From Lederbergia panacisoli (GTDB taxonomy: Bacteria > Bacillota > Bacilli > Bacillales > Bacillaceae_C): a stretch of 64,000 bases of DNA. Each line of letters opens with the position of its first letter. The first letter of the stretch is position 1. The stretch covers positions 248,001-312,000 of the forward strand of contig NZ_JANJGU010000004.1 of the NCBI RefSeq assembly GCF_024626525.1, in the 5' to 3' direction. This document shows positions 45,710 through 53,880 of the stretch, in pieces. The translations under genes were made by a program, and so were the position numbers. Below the pieces are notes generated by a model, which worked only from the letters and a program-made list of their open reading frames with translations, was not told the DNA's origin and searched no databases.

Positions 45710-45749
45710 AGTGACAAAAAAATAGAGAGAAAATTTGGAGGGATTGATA

Positions 45750-46640
45750 ATGGTTCTTAAAGGAAATGTTCCAGTTATTCCGACCCCTTTTTTAAACGGT
45801 AAATTACATCTTAGTGATTTTGACAATTTGCTAAGTAAAACGATTGACCATTTAGATGGGTATGTAGTTTGCGGAAGTACAGGTGAAGCGCCAGCTCTGT
45901 CTAAAGAAGAAAGAATAGCTGTTGTGGACTATCTAGCGAAAAAAATGCCTAAGGATAAACACATTGTTGTTGGATTAGGCGATACTAATTTGAATCAAGC
46001 TGTGGAAATTGGGTTGCGTGCCGCGGATGCGGGTGTGAGGACAGCATTGATTCCAAGTCCGTACTATTTCCCTAATTCATTAAACATGGTCATTGAATAT
46101 ATCGGCAAAATTGCTGAGCTTACCGGACTGGATATTGCTTTTTATGATAATCCAGTGACAACGAATACACGCTTTACAGCAAATGATTTAATTCAATTGG
46201 CTGATGCTGTACCGAATGTCAAATATATTAAAATGACAGATCACTCATTCTCGAAGATTCGTACTTTAAAAGAGAAAACAAATTTAACAGTGTTCGGGGG
46301 CGACGATATTATTTGCTATCGCGCGTTCGAAGCGGGAGTAGATGGAAGCATGATTATTACTCCTTCCGTATTCCCTGCTGAGTTCCGCGAATGCTGGGAA
46401 GCTTACCAAAGTGGTGATCGCGAGAAGAGCTTTGATATTTATACAAAAGTATTACTTCCATTTATTATCATGTTTGGTCCTGGGGATGAAATTCCGACAA
46501 CGAAAGCATTATTCCACCATCTAGGAATATTTTCAAGCAGTGAAACCCGACTCCCGCTCTTGAAAGCAGATGAACAAAGATTTAAAGAAGTTATGTTAGG
46601 TTATAAAAAAGGTCTTAGCGGCAGCACTTTACAAGTATAG
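45750..46640 (+). CDS. DapA-family aldolase/lyase
   Basis: The 296-residue class I aldolase of the DHDPS/N-acetylneuraminate lyase family has VPVIPTPF, CGSTGEAPALSKEER, the Tyr in AFYDNPV and the Schiff-base Lys in VKYIKMTDHS. The group includes 2-keto-3-deoxy-sugar-acid aldolases and dehydratases as well as DapA; operon context favours a sugar-acid substrate that yields pyruvate. ATG 45750 follows GGAGGGA. Confidence 0.85.
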   Translation: MVLKGNVPVIPTPFLNGKLHLSDFDNLLSKTIDHLDGYVVCGSTGEAPALSKEERIAVVDYLAKKMPKDKHIVVGLGDTNLNQAVEIGLRAADAGVRTALIPSPYYFPNSLNMVIEYIGKIAELTGLDIAFYDNPVTTNTRFTANDLIQLADAVPNVKYIKMTDHSFSKIRTLKEKTNLTVFGGDDIICYRAFEAGVDGSMIITPSVFPAEFRECWEAYQSGDREKSFDIYTKVLLPFIIMFGPGDEIPTTKALFHHLGIFSSSETRLPLLKADEQRFKEVMLGYKKGLSGSTLQV

Positions 46641-46653
46641 TAGAGAGAGAATG

Positions 46654-46695
46654 AAAATAAGGATAAGTCGCATTAGTCGATTGTCCTTATTTTTT
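46654..46695 (+). terminator. Internal terminator between aldolase and SDR genes
   Basis: AAAATAAGGA (46654-46663) pairs with TCCTTATTTT (46684-46693), with further T after it. It lies within the operon, 25 bases before the next start, so it may reduce downstream expression. Confidence 0.6.
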
Positions 46696-46719
46696 CGAAA
46701 TTTGTTAGGAGGAATGAAC

Positions 46720-47472
46720 ATGAACCGATTTACGAATAAGATTGCCTTTGTTACAGGGGCCTCTCGTGGAATTGGAAAAGCGATCGCCGATCGATTTGCC
46801 TCGGAAGGTGCGAAAGTGGCATTAATTTCGAATAATAATGAAGATTTAAATGAAACGGTTGAGGAGTTTCAAGCGTTAGGATACGAAGTTTTGCCTATAT
46901 TGGCTGATGTTTCCGATCCTAAGCAAGTAGAAGAAGCTGTCGAGCGTACTGTAGCTGAGTGGGGGCGTATTGATATTCTAGCCAATAATGCCGGTATCGC
47001 ATGGGAAGAAGATTTTTTAGAAATAGAAGATGATAATTGGCGTAAAATGCTCGATGTCAATTTAAACGGCATGTTTTATACAGCACAACGAGTTTCCAGG
47101 CAAATGGCTAAGCAAGGTGAAGGTGCGATTATTAATATGGCATCGACAAACGGTCTTGTTGGGGAGGTCAAATTTGCTCATTATAACGCGTCAAAAGGTG
47201 GAGTCGTTCTATTGACAAAGACGATGGCTTTAGAACTTGGCCGTCATAATATTCGAGTGAATGCTGTTTGTCCCGGCTATATTCAAACACCGATGTCTGA
47301 GGCGATCGATGATGAGGCATTTGTTCAAGAGTATATTAAAACAAAAATTTCAATCGGCAGGGTTGGAAAGCCAAAAGATGTGGCAGGAGTTTTTGCCTTT
47401 TTAGCTTCAGAAGACGCTGCTTTTATAACAGGCACGGAAATTGTCGTCGATGGTGGGCAACTAGCTCAATAA
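46720..47472 (+). CDS. Short-chain dehydrogenase/reductase
   Basis: A classical 250-residue SDR: TGASRGIGKA coenzyme loop, NNAG, catalytic Ser in NMAST, Tyr-x-x-x-Lys in YNASKGG and the C-terminal FITGTEIVVDGG. Family members oxidise 2-keto-3-deoxy sugar acids, among many substrates. ATG 46720 is seven bases after AGGAGG; ATG 46714 is too close. It probably supplies one oxidation step of the operon pathway. Confidence 0.88.
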   Translation: MNRFTNKIAFVTGASRGIGKAIADRFASEGAKVALISNNNEDLNETVEEFQALGYEVLPILADVSDPKQVEEAVERTVAEWGRIDILANNAGIAWEEDFLEIEDDNWRKMLDVNLNGMFYTAQRVSRQMAKQGEGAIINMASTNGLVGEVKFAHYNASKGGVVLLTKTMALELGRHNIRVNAVCPGYIQTPMSEAIDDEAFVQEYIKTKISIGRVGKPKDVAGVFAFLASEDAAFITGTEIVVDGGQLAQ

Positions 47473-47494
47473 AATGATAAGAAGGTGACTACTA

Positions 47495-48145
47495 ATGAAG
47501 GTTTATGATTTAACGGGTCCCATCGAAAGTGGAATGTGGGGGTATGGGGAACCGTTCCCAACAGTGAAAATAGAACCGATTGCAACAATTGAAAAGGACG
47601 GTTTTAGTTCTCATAGCTTTCAAATTCATTCTCTTGCAGGGACATATGTTGAGAATGGCAACCATCTGTTGGCCGAAACTGAGCCAATCGATCGGGTGCC
47701 AGTTGAACGTTTTATCAAAACGGCTTGGGTAGCACAGTTGGCCGATAAGGAAGCACTGGAACCAGTCAGTGCAGCTGAGCTTGAGGCGGCGGTTGGGGAG
47801 TATGTTAAACCAGGAGATGCGTTGTTAGTAAGCACAGGCTGGGACAAATATTGGAATAAGCCCGGCTACGTTGAAAATAATCCGTTCTTTCTCCCAGAGG
47901 CAATGGACTGGGTGGTAGAGAAGCAGATTAGTATTTTAGGTACGGACCTTACGCATATTCAAGATCCACGGGATGATGATGGATCGCTTTTGAGGAATCT
48001 GTATAAGAATGATGGACTTTTAATTGCACCTGTTATTAATCTCCGAAATGTAGAAGGAAGCGGACCTTTTACATTAATCGCTCTACCGTTGCTGATCCCC
48101 GGGGTTAACAGCACACCTTGCCGTGTAGTCTTAATGGATTCATAG
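47495..48145 (+). CDS. Cyclase-family (kynurenine formamidase-like) protein with altered metal site
   Basis: A 216-residue protein of the cyclase/KynB family (MKVYDLTGPIESGM, ILGTDLTHIQDP and the final GVNSTPCRVVLM). The usual metal motif His-x-Gly-Thr-His-x-Asp-x-Pro-x-x-His is changed to LAGTYVENGNH: Leu47, Tyr51, Glu53 and only His57 retained. Either the metal is bound differently, as in GTY-type variants, or the catalytic role changed. Function in this pathway unknown; lactone or amide hydrolysis is possible. Starts 22 bases after the SDR with AAGGTGA. Confidence 0.75.
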   Translation: MKVYDLTGPIESGMWGYGEPFPTVKIEPIATIEKDGFSSHSFQIHSLAGTYVENGNHLLAETEPIDRVPVERFIKTAWVAQLADKEALEPVSAAELEAAVGEYVKPGDALLVSTGWDKYWNKPGYVENNPFFLPEAMDWVVEKQISILGTDLTHIQDPRDDDGSLLRNLYKNDGLLIAPVINLRNVEGSGPFTLIALPLLIPGVNSTPCRVVLMDS

Positions 48146-48161
48146 AAAGGAGAACGTGAAT

Positions 48162-48812
48162 ATGGATAAGATATTTCTCTTGCGGCACGGAATGAGACTA
48201 GATTTGGAAGATGAAGCGTACTGGCGCCATTATGCCAAGCGTATTGATGATACGCCACTTTCGGCAAATGGGATTAAACAAGCACAGGAGACGGCTGAGT
48301 TAATAAAGGACGAAGGTATAAAGCATATTTTTGCTTCGCCATTTTTTCGCACATTGCAAACGGCGAATATCATTGCCGAAAAATTAGATTTACAAGTAAA
48401 TATCGAATATGGATTCATGGAACAGCTTGCCGAAATATGGTTTAGTGCATTTCCGGAAATTATTCCGCTAGAAGAAGCTTTTGAGATTTTCTCAAAGATT
48501 AACAAGGATTACAAATCATTTGTCATGCCTTCATTTCCAGAAAATGTATCAAAAGTAGATGTGTTTAATCGGGTGGGTAAAACGTTAGAACATGTTTTTG
48601 AACATTATCATGAGCCCATTCTAATTGTCGGGCATGGTGCTTCCGTATGGGAGACAACAAGAAATTTATGGGAAAAGGGAAGAGCAAATGAATATCCTCC
48701 CGAAGAGTATAATCAGAAAATGTGCGCCTTACATAAATTCACTTTGCAAAACGGAAAATGGGAATTGGCCTTGTCAACGACAGACCATTTGAGTTATGTA
48801 GATACTTGGTAG
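48162..48812 (+). CDS. Histidine phosphatase superfamily protein, twin 1
   Basis: A 216-residue branch-1 histidine phosphatase: FLLRHGMR (phosphorylated His), SPFFRTLQTA (second Arg) and IVGHGAS (second His). The N-terminal RHGMRLDLEDEAYWRHY is shared with the next gene and is unlike glycolytic mutases, recalling the extended UBASH3-like branch. ATG 48162 is ten bases after AAAGGAG; GTG 48156 is possible. A sugar-phosphate phosphatase role is inferred from the operon. Confidence 0.8.
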   Translation: MDKIFLLRHGMRLDLEDEAYWRHYAKRIDDTPLSANGIKQAQETAELIKDEGIKHIFASPFFRTLQTANIIAEKLDLQVNIEYGFMEQLAEIWFSAFPEIIPLEEAFEIFSKINKDYKSFVMPSFPENVSKVDVFNRVGKTLEHVFEHYHEPILIVGHGASVWETTRNLWEKGRANEYPPEEYNQKMCALHKFTLQNGKWELALSTTDHLSYVDTW

Positions 48813-48829
48813 ATAGGTGGTGGGCATTT

Positions 48830-49468
48830 TTGGTTAATGAAGTATTTATATTACGTCACGGCATTAGACTTGATATAGACGATAAAGCGTATTGGCGGCA
48901 TTACTTAAAAAGGAATGATGATGTGCCATTATCCAACCGTGGAATTATTCAAGCGGAAGAGACCGGAAAATTTTTAAAAAAGGAAAATGTCAGGCATATT
49001 TTTAGCTCGCCTTTTTTTCGAACATTGCAAACAGCTCAGGCAGTAGCTGCAAAGTTAAATCTACCGATCAATGTTGAGTATGGTTTTATGGAGATGCTCA
49101 ATCCGGATTGGTTTCCAACTTATCCAGAACTTTTAACAAAAGAGGAAGCGCTCTCAATATTCCCAAGCATTAACCGGGACTATGAATCTATCGTTCAACC
49201 AGAATATCCCGAAATGGACTATGAGGTTGTTGTATTGAACCGGGTGAAAAAAGCGTTGGACGAAATCATCAAGAACTACGAAGGATCTATTTTAATCGTA
49301 GGTCATGGTGCGTCCACAGAATCTGCTGCAAAGGCACTGTTGCCTAATGCATGGGAAGGCTTTGACGGTAAAATGTGTGCGTTAAACAAATATGTTCATG
49401 AAAATGGGAAATGGACATTCGCCTATGGGACGACGGAACACTTGAGTGCGGAATCTATCTTAAATTAG
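48830..49468 (+). CDS. Histidine phosphatase superfamily protein, twin 2
   Basis: The 212-residue paralogue of the preceding gene is collinear with it: FILRHGIR, SPFFRTLQTA and IVGHGAS are all kept. It begins 17 bases after twin 1 ends. TTG 48830 follows AGGTGGTGGG; the frame remains open into twin 1 but without a ribosome site. Both copies keep the catalytic residues, so neither looks degenerate. Confidence 0.8.
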   Translation: MVNEVFILRHGIRLDIDDKAYWRHYLKRNDDVPLSNRGIIQAEETGKFLKKENVRHIFSSPFFRTLQTAQAVAAKLNLPINVEYGFMEMLNPDWFPTYPELLTKEEALSIFPSINRDYESIVQPEYPEMDYEVVVLNRVKKALDEIIKNYEGSILIVGHGASTESAAKALLPNAWEGFDGKMCALNKYVHENGKWTFAYGTTEHLSAESILN

Positions 49469-49483
49469 AGGAGGATAACTTTT

Positions 49484-50554
49484 ATGGAAAAGCTTCGTTT
49501 AGGAGTCGCTTATCACGGAAATCGGATTCTTAAGCATGTGGATAGTGATTTAAGAGATATCGTTGATCATAATTTTAATATGATTCTTCATACATTTTCC
49601 CATAATGATTGGGATAGACATCGAAACGTCATGAAAGAAATCATTCAAATGAGTGAAGGGTATGGCCTAGATGTTTGGGTTGATAATTGGGGACTAGCCG
49701 GACCCCCAGGAGATAAATCTCATTTCCTAGGATATTCGCCAGACAGCCACCAAATTTATTCAGATGGCTCAATGGATCCTGTACGAGTTTGTTTGAATAG
49801 CCCAGAGTTTCGCAGTTTTACTAAGGAATGGATTGATGTGGTAAAAGACGCTGGTGGAAAAAGTGTATATTGGGATGAGCCGCACTTAGGTGCGAAAACG
49901 ACTGATAAAAACGGCAAGCCAATCATTTATAGCTGCATGTGCAAACGTTGTAAACAATTATTTGAAGATCGATATAATCAAGTGATGCCGGTTGAATTTA
50001 CAAAGGAAGTAGAAGAATTTAGAAGCTGGACTATCAGCGATTATTTTAGAGAAGTCACACAATACAGCAACGAAAAGGCGATGGAAAACATCATCTGTGT
50101 CATGCTTGAAGCCCAGCATGGGATAAGCCTAGATTCACTTGATTTGATTGCTGAACTGGACACGATGAATAATATCGGATCCGATCCTTATTGGCAGTTG
50201 AACGACGATGTTTATATCGAACCTTATGAATATGTTTATAATGCTACAAAATTGAATCTGGACATATGCAAACGGCATAATAAAGACCATAATATTTGGA
50301 TTCAAGGATGGAAAACGCCTGCTGGAAGAGAAGAGGAAATTATTTACGCCGCTGATGCTGCCTATGACGCCGGAGCACGAACGATATTCGTATGGGGATA
50401 TCGCGGTTGTGAATCCAATGACTATGGATCAAAAAATCCTGATATGACTTGGAAGGTAGTAGGTGATGCAATGCTCCGTTTAAGAAACAGGCATCGCGAT
50501 GAACAGCTTGCTAAATTGAGAACAAAGATTCAAAAGGAAATGGTGACGAAATAG
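49484..50554 (+). CDS. Unrecognised TIM-barrel-like protein, putative glycosidase
   Basis: I do not recognise the family of this 356-residue protein. It alternates strand and helix as a TIM barrel would: RLGVAYHGNR, NFNMILHTF, LDVWVDNWGLAGPP, KSVYWDEPHLG (Asp131, Glu132), IICVMLEAQHG, HNIWIQGWKTP and ARTIFVWGYRGCE. The WDEP segment and aromatic-rich strand ends resemble clan-A glycoside hydrolases. A C-x-C-x2-C cluster (Cys151, Cys153, Cys156) follows the acidic pair, unusual for a glycosidase. No signal peptide. It is the last gene of the operon, 15 bases after the phosphatase twin. Confidence 0.6.
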   Translation: MEKLRLGVAYHGNRILKHVDSDLRDIVDHNFNMILHTFSHNDWDRHRNVMKEIIQMSEGYGLDVWVDNWGLAGPPGDKSHFLGYSPDSHQIYSDGSMDPVRVCLNSPEFRSFTKEWIDVVKDAGGKSVYWDEPHLGAKTTDKNGKPIIYSCMCKRCKQLFEDRYNQVMPVEFTKEVEEFRSWTISDYFREVTQYSNEKAMENIICVMLEAQHGISLDSLDLIAELDTMNNIGSDPYWQLNDDVYIEPYEYVYNATKLNLDICKRHNKDHNIWIQGWKTPAGREEEIIYAADAAYDAGARTIFVWGYRGCESNDYGSKNPDMTWKVVGDAMLRLRNRHRDEQLAKLRTKIQKEMVTK

Positions 50555-50567
50555 AATACAAGGACAC

Positions 50568-50615
50568 AAGGCTTTTCTCTTTAGTTTCGCTTGCCAAGGA
50601 GAAAAGCCTTTTTAC
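50568..50615 (+). terminator. Terminator closing the saccharide operon
   Basis: AAGGCTTTTCTC (50568-50579) and GAGAAAAGCCTT (50599-50610) are perfectly complementary and are followed by TTTTAC. Confidence 0.9.
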
Positions 50616-50631
50616 TAGAGGAGGGAAAAAG

Positions 50632-51582
50632 ATGCAAAACATTCAAATCCAAACCTTACAAGAGTTTTCGGGGGAGACAAAGGAATTAGTTATAGTTTGG
50701 AATCAAAATCTAGCAGATTCTTTTCCTATTTCAGAAAGTTTATTTGAAAGAGGTTTAATAAAAAACCCTTGGATTGATCGCCAAAATTCTTATATTGCCC
50801 TAGAAGATGATCAATTAATTGGATTTCTTATTTCAAAAAAAGACAGGGAACTTGAACATTGGAAAGGACAGGTTTGGTTAAGTGCCTTCCTTGTCGACAA
50901 ACATTATCGTCAAAACGGAATTGGAAATAGGTTGTTCAAGCTATTTGAGGATCAAATTCCTATAGGGACGGATATTATGGTGGGATCTGATCCGTATCAT
51001 TTATTTCCGGGTATACCCTCCGAACAAGGCGAGGTGTTAGCTTTCCTTGAAAAACGCGGATTTCAAGTCACCGATAAAACATATGATTTACGAGCGGATA
51101 TATCTGAACATAAGGAACAGTACCCATTAGATCATATGTATTCGGTACGAAGGTTAAAGGAGGGGGAGCAAGAAGAACTAATTTCTCTATTTGAAAAAGA
51201 ATTTGAAGAAAGATGGGTTTATCATTTAACGGAAGGGTTTGCCAACAACGAACGAAAAATTGACGGAACGATTGGTCTTTTTAAAGACAATACACTCATA
51301 GGCTTTGCCAATGTGAGCACCTTTAATGATGGTTATTTGGCTCCAAATGTTTTTTGGAGGGATCTTTTACATAAACAATATTCAGGGCTCGGACCCATTG
51401 GGGTAGCTAAAGGATACCGTGGTAAAGGCCTAGGAGTCGCCTTATTGGAAAAGGCGGTGTTGCAGCTTCAAAGAGAAGGTGTTAAGGAAATGGTTGTAGA
51501 CTGGACTGTTTTTGTAGATTATTACGGAAAAGTTGGTTGTAAACCGTGGAAAGAGTACGTTCATGTAACTAAAACAGTCTGA
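50632..51582 (+). CDS. Tandem-GNAT acetyltransferase-like protein
   Basis: A 316-residue protein with two GNAT-type halves. The first has SAFLVDKHYRQNGIGNRLFKLFE and the second PIGVAKGYRGKGLGVALLEKAV, each containing the R/Q-x-x-G-x-G/A acetyl-CoA loop. N-acetyl transfer to a small amine is expected; no substrate can be named. AGAGGAGGG precedes the start. It stands after the operon terminator and is probably independent. Confidence 0.8.
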   Translation: MQNIQIQTLQEFSGETKELVIVWNQNLADSFPISESLFERGLIKNPWIDRQNSYIALEDDQLIGFLISKKDRELEHWKGQVWLSAFLVDKHYRQNGIGNRLFKLFEDQIPIGTDIMVGSDPYHLFPGIPSEQGEVLAFLEKRGFQVTDKTYDLRADISEHKEQYPLDHMYSVRRLKEGEQEELISLFEKEFEERWVYHLTEGFANNERKIDGTIGLFKDNTLIGFANVSTFNDGYLAPNVFWRDLLHKQYSGLGPIGVAKGYRGKGLGVALLEKAVLQLQREGVKEMVVDWTVFVDYYGKVGCKPWKEYVHVTKTV

Positions 51583-51674
51583 TATTATATTTTTCCAATA
51601 CATTGGAAAAAATGAAAATACAAAAGGAATCCTTGAAAAAAATGTAAAATCAGCATAAAATAAAAATAATTAAA

Positions 51675-51780
51675 TAGTTATCTAGAGTGGCTAAGAGATC
51701 TGGCTCGGGGACGCCACAGCAACCTGCTTGGAAAAGTAAGGTGCTAAAACCAGCAAAGCAAAGGCTTTGGATGATAAAAC
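51675..51780 (+). ncRNA. SAM-I clan (S-box) riboswitch
   Basis: Conserved S-box elements appear in order: TTATC (51678) opening P1, AGAG, a P2 helix GTGGC/GCCAC, the invariant CAGCAACC, GGTGCTAA followed by CC-x-GC, and GGATGATAA closing P1. A terminator follows directly. In this class SAM binding favours termination. The layout departs from the classic GGAGGGA-type P2b, so it may be a SAM-I/IV-type variant. Confidence 0.82.
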
Positions 51781-51788
51781 GGAATTAG

Positions 51789-51822
51789 AACCCTTTTGTA
51801 TCCATTGCAGAAGGGTTTTTTA
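51789..51822 (+). terminator. Riboswitch expression-platform terminator
   Basis: AACCCTT (51789-51795) pairs with AAGGGTT (51811-51817) and is followed by a T-run. It lies between the aptamer and the ribosome site of the small gene. Confidence 0.8.
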
Positions 51823-51841
51823 TTCCGAAAGGAGGACAGCG

Positions 51842-52033
51842 ATGGAAGTAAACAACAGTGAAAATGTGAAAAAAGTGTCAAAAGGTAAAGGAAAAAAACC
51901 CCCAATTACCGAAGTGATAAAAGCGATGTCTCCAGAAGAATTAGAGGCATTTAAACGAGAGCGTTACATGAAGTTTATCAAACCATTTTTGGATCAAAAT
52001 AATAGCCAAACTATAAAGAAAAAGAAGACGTAG
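51842..52033 (+). CDS. 63-residue Lys-rich unknown protein under the SAM riboswitch
   Basis: ATG 51842 follows AAAGGAGGA and encodes a 63-residue, strongly basic, hydrophilic protein. It has a Lys/Gly-rich start (KGKGKKPP), a central helix (MSPEELEAFKRERYMKFI) and a Lys-rich end (KKKKT). No known domain is recognised. It is the first gene behind the SAM riboswitch, so sulfur or methyl-group status should control it. It may be a genuine small regulator or adaptor, or a passenger left after loss of the original riboswitch-controlled gene downstream. Confidence 0.6.
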   Translation: MEVNNSENVKKVSKGKGKKPPITEVIKAMSPEELEAFKRERYMKFIKPFLDQNNSQTIKKKKT

Positions 52034-52276
52034 CCTGAAATTTATTGGAAATTGGAGCTCATCCTTTCCGAAAAAATACACCACTTTATCATCGCGATAA
52101 AGAGTTGCTTCCGAACAAGATGCCTTTGATTTAAACGGAAAAGATTTATTTGAACAAGGAATCCAGCAAAATGTTAAGAAGGTAAACTTATTTGCATAAA
52201 GGAACGGTTAAAAGAAAGTATGGAGTGGATTGAGAAATGTGAGTAGCTTGATAACTTTGAATGAAAATGAGTTTTA
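52034..52276 (+). pseudogene. Possible remnant of a gene in the riboswitch operon
   Basis: Short coding-like fragments occur in different frames: EIGAHPFRKNTPLYHRDKEL, FDLNGKDLFEQGIQQN and KERLKESMEWIEKC, each ended by a stop. They lie between the small gene and a strong terminator. This looks like a decayed gene formerly under the SAM riboswitch. I cannot identify the parent family, and chance is not excluded. The stretch 52311-52472 holds nothing I can name. Confidence 0.3.
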
Positions 52277-52316
52277 AAGGCAAGAAACTGTGATGGTGGT
52301 TTCTTGCCTTTATCGT
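52277..52316 (+). terminator. Terminator after the remnant
   Basis: AAGGCAAGAAAC (52277-52288) and GTTTCTTGCCTT (52299-52310) form a perfect stem followed by TATCGTTTT. Confidence 0.85.
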
Positions 52317-52472
52317 TTTAGACACACATATCTTAATTGAGAACAGTCATATTGTGAAGGGAAACAATCCAATCGTAATAAATTGCTAGAAAAAGCCTAT
52401 GTTTCAGAAATGTTTAGATAAAAATGGTGATATACTGATTGTAATAAATTTCAGATGATGAGGGAGAACAAA

Positions 52473-53747
52473 TTGAAGGAGACATCATTTTTAATTCGTA
52501 TTAGTGAGAATGGGAGAGACGTTTTACCTAATTATCATGATTATGGCATTGTCCTAGAAAAAATAAAACAATTGATTTTAGAAGAAACAGATCTCCCACT
52601 GAAAATTTATATAGACAATGAAAATCAAGAAGAACTATGGAATGTGTTGGAAGAAGATATTGCAGCCGGCAATGCAAAGTTACTTTCAAACATATATGAT
52701 TACGTTGAAACAGGAGCAATCTCTTTTAAACAGAGCGGAGAGCAGCAAGGATTTGTCATTAAACCATCTATCAATAACTCGGTCTATTTTTATCCCGAAT
52801 ATCATGTTGCCTTTGTGAGATTGCCAATTTATCAAAGTTATACTGACTATGAACGTCAATTTATTTTTGCTGAAAATGATGAAAGCTTGCTGGCATTTAT
52901 TAAGTATGCATATGAACGTCAAAGGGAAATGATGAGAAACAGGGTAAGTGTATTTATTGACACGGAAGATGGGGTTGAAAGGAATCAAGAAGAGATCACT
53001 CAGCAAGTATCGAGGGATGATGTTTTATTAGAAGAAAAGTTAAAAAGTGAGATTTACCGATCAATTGATGAATTTTTCAACGAAAGCGGTGAATTCTTTA
53101 AAACATATAATATTCCATATAAACGCGGTATCTTGCTTTATGGACATCCTGGAAACGGAAAAACGACTTTAGTTAAATCCATAGCAGGAAGTGTCTCTGC
53201 CCCTGTTGCCTACTGGCAAATAACGGAATATACGACGAGTTATTCGATTAAAGAGGTTTTTTCAATCGTAGCGAAAATGGCTCCAATGGTTTTAGTAATT
53301 GAAGATATCGACTCTATGCCGGAATCTGCTCGTTCTGTATTTTTAAACACTTTAGACGGAGCTACATCTAAAGAAGGCATTTTCTTAATCGGGACGACGA
53401 ATTATCCTGAAAGAATTGATCCAGCTTTAATGAATCGTGCGGGACGCTTTGATCGTGCTTATGAAATTAAAAATCCAAACTATGAGTTGCGTTTAAAATA
53501 CTTATACTTCAAAAAAATAGACCAATTTATTGGTGAAACGGACATGATGTATATTGCTGAACGGACAGAGAAGTTTTCTGTCGCACAATTAAACGAATTA
53601 TATACTTCTGCAGCTCTTCAATGGCACTATGAGCGTTCCATTGATCTCGAAAGTTTAATCAAAAACCTCGAAGCAGCTAATAAGAAAGCTCGCAGCCAAG
53701 AATGGAGTCTGGATGACGATTCATCTAGAGTGGGTTTTGGAATATAG
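52473..53747 (+). CDS. AAA family ATPase
   Basis: The 424-residue protein has a long N-terminal region (about 1-190) without recognised domain and a classical AAA module. Walker A is YGHPGNGKTT, Walker B LVIEDID and the second region of homology GTTNYPERIDPALMNRAGRFDR includes the arginine fingers. It resembles stand-alone BCS1/Cdc48-like bacterial AAA proteins with unknown clients. TTG 52473 is six bases after AGGGAG; the upstream ATG at 52455 overlaps that site. Monocistronic. Confidence 0.82.
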   Translation: MKETSFLIRISENGRDVLPNYHDYGIVLEKIKQLILEETDLPLKIYIDNENQEELWNVLEEDIAAGNAKLLSNIYDYVETGAISFKQSGEQQGFVIKPSINNSVYFYPEYHVAFVRLPIYQSYTDYERQFIFAENDESLLAFIKYAYERQREMMRNRVSVFIDTEDGVERNQEEITQQVSRDDVLLEEKLKSEIYRSIDEFFNESGEFFKTYNIPYKRGILLYGHPGNGKTTLVKSIAGSVSAPVAYWQITEYTTSYSIKEVFSIVAKMAPMVLVIEDIDSMPESARSVFLNTLDGATSKEGIFLIGTTNYPERIDPALMNRAGRFDRAYEIKNPNYELRLKYLYFKKIDQFIGETDMMYIAERTEKFSVAQLNELYTSAALQWHYERSIDLESLIKNLEAANKKARSQEWSLDDDSSRVGFGI

Positions 53748-53771
53748 GGATTGCTGATGCAGTCCTTTTTT
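53748..53771 (+). terminator. Terminator of the AAA gene
   Basis: GGATTGC and GCAGTCC (one G-U pair) around TGAT, followed by six T, begin immediately after the stop codon. Confidence 0.8.
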
Positions 53772-53880
53772 AGTATTTGGTGATTAATGTACACACCAAA
53801 ACGGTTGGAAGCTATGGCTCTATGTAATAAACCAAAATAGTTGCTTTTTAAGAAAGATTATAGATACGGGAGGAAAGTAA

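Noticed and set aside
45259-45717. 152-codon minus-strand frame opposite RidA
   Set aside because: Antisense shadow of a clear RidA gene.
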